Below are positions 60,273 to 64,000 of a stretch of DNA of 64,000 nucleotides, one piece after another. This stretch comes from Nymphaea colorata (lineage: Eukaryota; Streptophyta; Magnoliopsida; Nymphaeales; Nymphaeaceae): positions 19,979,289-20,043,288 of the forward strand of contig NC_045146.1 of NCBI RefSeq assembly GCF_008831285.2. The letters are read 5' to 3'. A program made the translations under genes and the position numbers. How positions within the stretch are numbered: the first letter of the stretch is position 1; every line of letters begins with the position of its first letter. Under the pieces are notes generated by a model. It did no database searches. It was not told the origin of the DNA and was given only the letters and a program-made list of their open reading frames with translations.

Positions 60273-60754
60273 TGTAACAACCTGACCTACTCCTGGGCTC
60301 GGGTCCCTGGTTTGACGGATCCCAACCCGCCCCCTAGCAGTTTTGGCTCCAATCCTAAAAAGGTTAGAAACTAAGACAATCTTCTCATCAACGACCCCCC
60401 CCCTCCTTATAAACCCTTGAATATTTCTCACAATTTTCGATACGGGACTAAACTTATGGGGTGTTACAATCCACCCCCTTAAGGCACACGCGTCCGCGCG
60501 TGTGGGACCTTAGGTCCGAGTGTTGAACAGACTCTGATACCACTGTAACAACCCGACCCACTCCTGGGCTAGGGTCCCTGGTTTGACGGATCCCAACCCG
60601 CCCCTTAGCAGTTTTGGCTCCAAACCTAAAAAGGTTAGAAACCAAGACAATTTTCTCATCAACGACCCCCCCTTATAAACCTTTGAAGATTTCTATAAAC
60701 CCTTGAAGATTACTCACAATCTTCGATATGAGACTAAACTTATGGGGTGTTATA
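60273..60754 (-). mobile_element. TRIM (terminal-repeat retrotransposon in miniature)
   Basis: 482 bp in total: LTR 60273-60468, internal domain of only 75 bp (60469-60543), LTR 60544-60754. On the minus strand the LTRs start TGTAACACCCCATAAG (TATAACACC in the outer copy, one mutation) and end TTGTTACA. The PBS TGGTATCAGAGT lies one base inside the first LTR, and a purine tract TTAAGGGGGTGGAT lies directly before the second. A perfect 5-bp target duplication TCCTT flanks it. The LTRs differ by substitutions and a ~20-bp internal duplication (CTTTGAAGAT/CCCTTGAAGAT), so the copy is not very recent. It has no coding capacity and depends on other retrotransposons. Confidence 0.9.
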
Positions 60755-61774
60755 TCCTTGGTCTTGCTTAGCCGTTTGATTGTCCCACTCACCCACGTTA
60801 GCCTCACATAGGCTCATTTCTTCATTGTGTGCGCCACCCACTCCTCCCACAATACCTAAACTTGGGTCATCACGCCCTTGACCAGCCTGCATCAGCCGCA
60901 TAGCTGGCTGCCCCTGTCGTCCTCGGCTGCTCTCGGCCTCCTTCTTGGCTGGCCTAGGCATGGTTCTAGGTTGGACCGAATCATGGCACCTAAGAGTATT
61001 ATTTATTGCATGTTACATCACCAAACGTGGCATTTACATTATACTCGTTTTATGAATTAGTATCTTCTCAATTGCTTGGTACTTAGATTTTTGAGACAAA
61101 ATAGAACTGGTTTAAGCTCGGGAATTCACAAATTAAAGGTTTCTGTCCAAACCTCAAAAACTTAGGTACCTGAACATGTTTGCTTGTCAAATATAAAGTT
61201 CATGATCTAATTAAAAACCAAATCAAATTAACTCAAAATGTAAACTAACTAACTTTTGTTGCTTGATATTACTTAAATTTTTAAGCCAAAATTTAACGAA
61301 TGAAGACACGATCAATTTACACCAAGGGCCGAAGTGGGAGGTGAGCTCGTCAACCTTGAGGACAACGGTTTCAAGGCCAAGGCGGGGCATGGTGGCACGT
61401 CCAAGTTTCCAAGAATGAACCGCAGTGCTTCTGTCACGAGCCGATCCAACCTTTGTCCGCTGTCCGAGTTACAGCTGGTTGAGGATGACATGCCAATCAC
61501 AGGATCACTACAGAAAAAGGCCAACGAGAACTGGGCTTGGCTAGTAGTCTCGAAACCTTTCTTCCTTAATTTGGGGATGGTCCTCCCATCTTTTCAATGC
61601 AAATCTGCAGGAGGTCCTCACATCGTTGCTTATCTCCGCTTTGCCTTTAACCAATTCAAATCCTTCTTCGTTACTCGAAATTGTACAATTCGATCAACTT
61701 GCAAGACAGTCTCACCTCAAGATTATTTTGGTCATAAATAAAAGATCGGGACAATTATGAATTAAATTTTACCA

Positions 61775-61777
<3 letters not shown>

Positions 61778-61864
<87 letters not shown>
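61778..61864. repeat. long (AT)n microsatellite
   Basis: Perfect AT dinucleotides for about 87 bases; likely length-variable between individuals. Confidence 0.97.
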
Positions 61865-61865
<1 letters not shown>

Positions 61866-62210
61866 CAAACAAAAAGGGAACCTGTTGAAATTAATTATTC
61901 AAATATTTTTTTGAAATCTAACCTTATAGATATGATGGCAAAGAGTGATTTGATGATAAACATATATTAAGCATGTTGTTTACTTACTTAACATAATTTC
62001 TTAATAGTAAAAAAGATAAACTATTACTATAACATCAAAATTTAGTAGTACAAAGATCAATTTTTTTTTTTACAAAAATGACTTCAACTAAAGCATTATT
62101 TATATTCAATTAGTGTTTCCAAACATATTAAAATGTTCGTATTTGGCTTAAAGTGTTGTTTAACATAAACTTACAGGTTTGGTTCTTATCCCTTGGTTTG
62201 ATACCTACCA

Positions 62211-63043
62211 TCGTTTGATAGCCCCAGATCTTAGCTCTTGAGGCTGACTTCAGATCCCAGCAAGGGTGTTGAGAACTGAGGTTTTACGAAACGTCGTTCG
62301 TTAAAAAACGTCGTTTGATATTTTTCACAGGTTTTCTGTTTCTCTCTACCATAGCGGTAGGGGATGGTTTTCATTTCTTTGTCCTCTTCTCTACCACCGA
62401 AGAACAAGGTGAGGTGATGGAAGATCATCTCACGATGAGTCTTTCTCACACACACTCTCTCTCTTTGTATCAAGCCGTCATCCGGTGGTGGAGGGTTTGT
62501 CTATTTTGTTCAGCCCTCCGCTGATGATAGACGGTTTTTTTTTTTTTTTTTTTCTTTTTCTCTCTTCTCTACCACCCAATAACAAGGCCATGGTAGATTC
62601 TCATGGTGAGTTTCCCTTTCACTCACTCTCCATCTCTCTCACTCTGTGTATCAAGCCCTCAGCCAACGGTGGAGGGTTTTGGTTTTTTTATAACCCTCAG
62701 CCGATGGTGATTGGTGAAAGGTTTTGTTTTTGTTTTTTTTTTTTTTATAACCCTCAGGCCTCAGCTGGTGCCTGGTGGTGGAGGGTTATCGGTGTTTGTG
62801 TGTAACCCTAAGCCGATGGTGAAGGGTTTTCTCCCTTCCAAGTTTGTTTCTCTCTCCGTGCCCTCGACTGCCATGGCGGTCGGGCCTCTGTTCTTCTTTC
62901 TCTCTTTTCTCTGCGCAGGGGAGGTGAGGTGATCGTGCTTCTCATGAGAATATGTGATCTCAAAACCACAGATCTCAAATCTGAAGTTTACTGATTTCAA
63001 GATAAAATTCAGCTTCAGATCTTTGGAGGCTATCAAACACACC
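62211..63043. mobile_element. TIR-bounded composite element (MITE-like)
   Basis: The left end has CGTTTGATAGCCCCAGATCT and the right end, reverse complemented, has GTGTTTGATAGCCTCCAAAG, sharing TTTGATAGCC. The same terminus is seen in the Tourist-like MITE at 28320. The inside holds an imperfect tandem repeat of about 175 bp (about 62385-62720) and further short copies of GGTGGAGGGTTT and ATAACCCTCAGCCGATGGTG. No transposase was seen. The outer ends are only partly matched, so the exact limits are uncertain. Confidence 0.5.
62385..62825. repeat. Degenerate tandem repeat rich in CTCTCTAC and GGTGGAGGGTTT
   Basis: TCTCTTCTCTACCACC starts two successive units (about 62388 and 62563). Both continue with AACAAGG, a CTCTCTCT run, GTATCAAGCC, and GGTGGAGGGTTT. 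Shorter partial copies of the last third follow to about 62825. Confidence 0.7.
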
Positions 63044-63552
63044 CGTATATATATAGATATAAACTGCATAAATATGATATTGAAACATAAGGAGAACGGA
63101 TAACCAGACCCATTATTTTTTGTCAAAAGCTATTTTACATACAATATAAGCATCTTCATTATTTATAAAGAGTATAGCCGTTTGAATAGAAAATGATGAT
63201 TTTTTCTTTATCATGTTGTGGCCGCTTTCCATTTTTGTATCATAAGAACACCATTGAAAAGGAAAAAGTGGGGCAAGAGGAGTAGCCCCCGAAAAATGAA
63301 AAATATAGAGGGAAAGGGTGCATCGATCTTAACACGTATACTATGTAAGGCGAGAAAGGAAATCAAGGCAACACAAACATGGTGATATGCAAGATCAGAT
63401 GTAATTTTACACAAACACAAGGAGACGTGCGCACACACCAGCTAAGAGTTGAGAATGAAATTAAAAGGAAGCGGGGCCAAATAGATGGATAGAGGATGAT
63501 AGGAGAGCTACGCTGCAGGAGACGCGTCTAATTTATTTGTTGGAGTTATGGA

Positions 63553-63930
63553 TCAGAAGGAGGATTGGTGGTGTTGAAGGAAGTTGTGGGCTGAAGGGGA
63601 AGGGGGAGGGGAAAGAGCAAGGCTCACTACATGGTGGGCGCCTTGGGAGGGAGAGAGGTCGCCGGTGCCCAGCGTCATGTCCGTCTTCACGTACCCAGGG
63701 TGCACGCTGTTGACGCACGCCTTGCCCTCCAATCGTCGCGCCAACACCCTGGTGTAGGCATTCAACGCCACCTTGGAGAGCGCGTAAGAGGGGAACTTGT
63801 GCGGCCACCTGCTCAGCTTCCTCTCCCGCTTCACATCCTCCAGGAACGCCTCCAACACACGCTCGATCTTCTCCTCCGACAACGTCTCCACATCTCCCAA
63901 CTCCTTCCTCACCTCCTCGTCCCTTAGAAA
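63553..63930 (-). CDS. Short-chain dehydrogenase/reductase, C-terminal exon only (partial at window edge)
   Basis: The last exon of a minus-strand gene: acceptor CATGTGCAG just above 63930, stop at 63553-63555, 125 residues. It contains the catalytic YxxxK motif in SYALSKVALNAYTRVLARRL and NSVHPGYVKTDMT after it, as in plant (+)-neomenthol dehydrogenase / salutaridine reductase / carbonyl-reductase-like SDRs, which reduce ketones with NADPH in the cytosol. The preceding acidic helix (SEEKIERVLEAFLEDVK) is the extra segment typical of that subgroup. The tail after DLSPSQGA is proline/serine-rich and diverges from the usual LALLP-GGPSG-FF ending, though the reading frame closes at a similar length. 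The Rossmann part lies beyond base 64000, so substrate and completeness cannot be judged. Confidence 0.85.
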   Translation of the reverse strand, partial: FLRDEEVRKELGDVETLSEEKIERVLEAFLEDVKRERKLSRWPHKFPSYALSKVALNAYTRVLARRLEGKACVNSVHPGYVKTDMTLGTGDLSPSQGAHHVVSLALSPPPSPSAHNFLQHHQSSF

Positions 63931-64000
63931 CTGCACATGACATCATATATGAGAATGTGGGGGGGAGGGGAAGTCAGGGTCTATACATTAGCAGAGAGAG
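63931..64000 (-). other. Partial intron of the SDR gene
   Basis: The 70 bases beyond the SDR acceptor site contain no recognisable coding sequence and are read as intron running out of the window. Confidence 0.5.

Larger units (their letters stand above)
60760..63552. other. Gene-poor region with TIR element and AT microsatellite
   Basis: No gene was recognised. Open frames near 60740-60961 (minus) and 61334-61741 (plus) have no recognised domain. The region contains a long AT run (61778-61864), a TIR-bounded composite element (about 62211-63043) and A/T-rich filler. The last few hundred bases before 63553 are probably the 3' end of the minus-strand SDR gene. Confidence 0.5.

Noticed and set aside
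60273-60754. Cassandra-type TRIM carrying a 5S rRNA promoter
   Set aside because: The LTR start looks similar, but no intact 5S rRNA sequence could be recognised inside the LTR by eye.
61334-61741. 135-codon plus-strand open frame
   Set aside because: No domain or homology recognised; the opposite strand is also partly open, and the region is repeat-rich.

Overview
This is a stretch of nuclear DNA from a flowering plant. The evidence is many short exons with GT-AG introns, poly-A/T-rich introns, plant-specific gene families (ERECTA-type receptor kinase, SLAC1 anion channel, plant TPX2-like protein, plastid BASS transporter, DUF688), a Ty3/gypsy chromovirus, a TRIM element and several MITE-like elements. 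I cannot name the species from the sequence.

Layout, left to right. A plastid BASS-type sodium/metabolite cotransporter gene lies on the minus strand (1469-6364, nine coding exons, all intron phases consistent). After about 5.5 kb of intergenic DNA with small tandem duplications comes a plus-strand TVP38/TMEM64 (VTT domain) membrane protein gene (11831-16681); its third intron carries five tandem copies of a ~160-bp unit. A single-exon DUF688-type gene follows (18321-19139), then about 6 kb of mostly word-repetitive intergenic DNA. Next is a plus-strand TPX2-like spindle/Aurora-activator gene with about 18 exons (25480 to 34334 or 35429), whose introns host several small DNA transposons. Convergent to it is a minus-strand SLAC1 guard-cell anion channel gene (36198-40019). 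Directly upstream of that, in the same direction, is a 27-exon ERECTA-family LRR receptor kinase gene (40757-48308).

From about 48.4 kb to the end the window is repeat-rich. It holds a young, nearly full-length chromovirus (51965-57519) whose gag is shifted by a 46-bp tandem duplication, a TRIM element with perfect target-site duplication (60273-60754), a TIR-bounded composite element (about 62211-63043) and a long AT microsatellite. The window ends inside a minus-strand short-chain dehydrogenase/reductase gene whose 5' part lies beyond base 64000.

How the genes relate. There are no operons. The BASS - TVP38 - TPX2-like order matches, from memory, a duplicated gene block on Arabidopsis chromosome 4, so this looks like old conserved microsynteny. 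SLAC1 (stomatal closure) and the ERECTA-type kinase (stomatal patterning) sit head to tail with only about 0.74 kb between coding regions. I found no gene system that looks entirely new; the most unusual items are the repeat structures and a few gene-model oddities listed in the findings.
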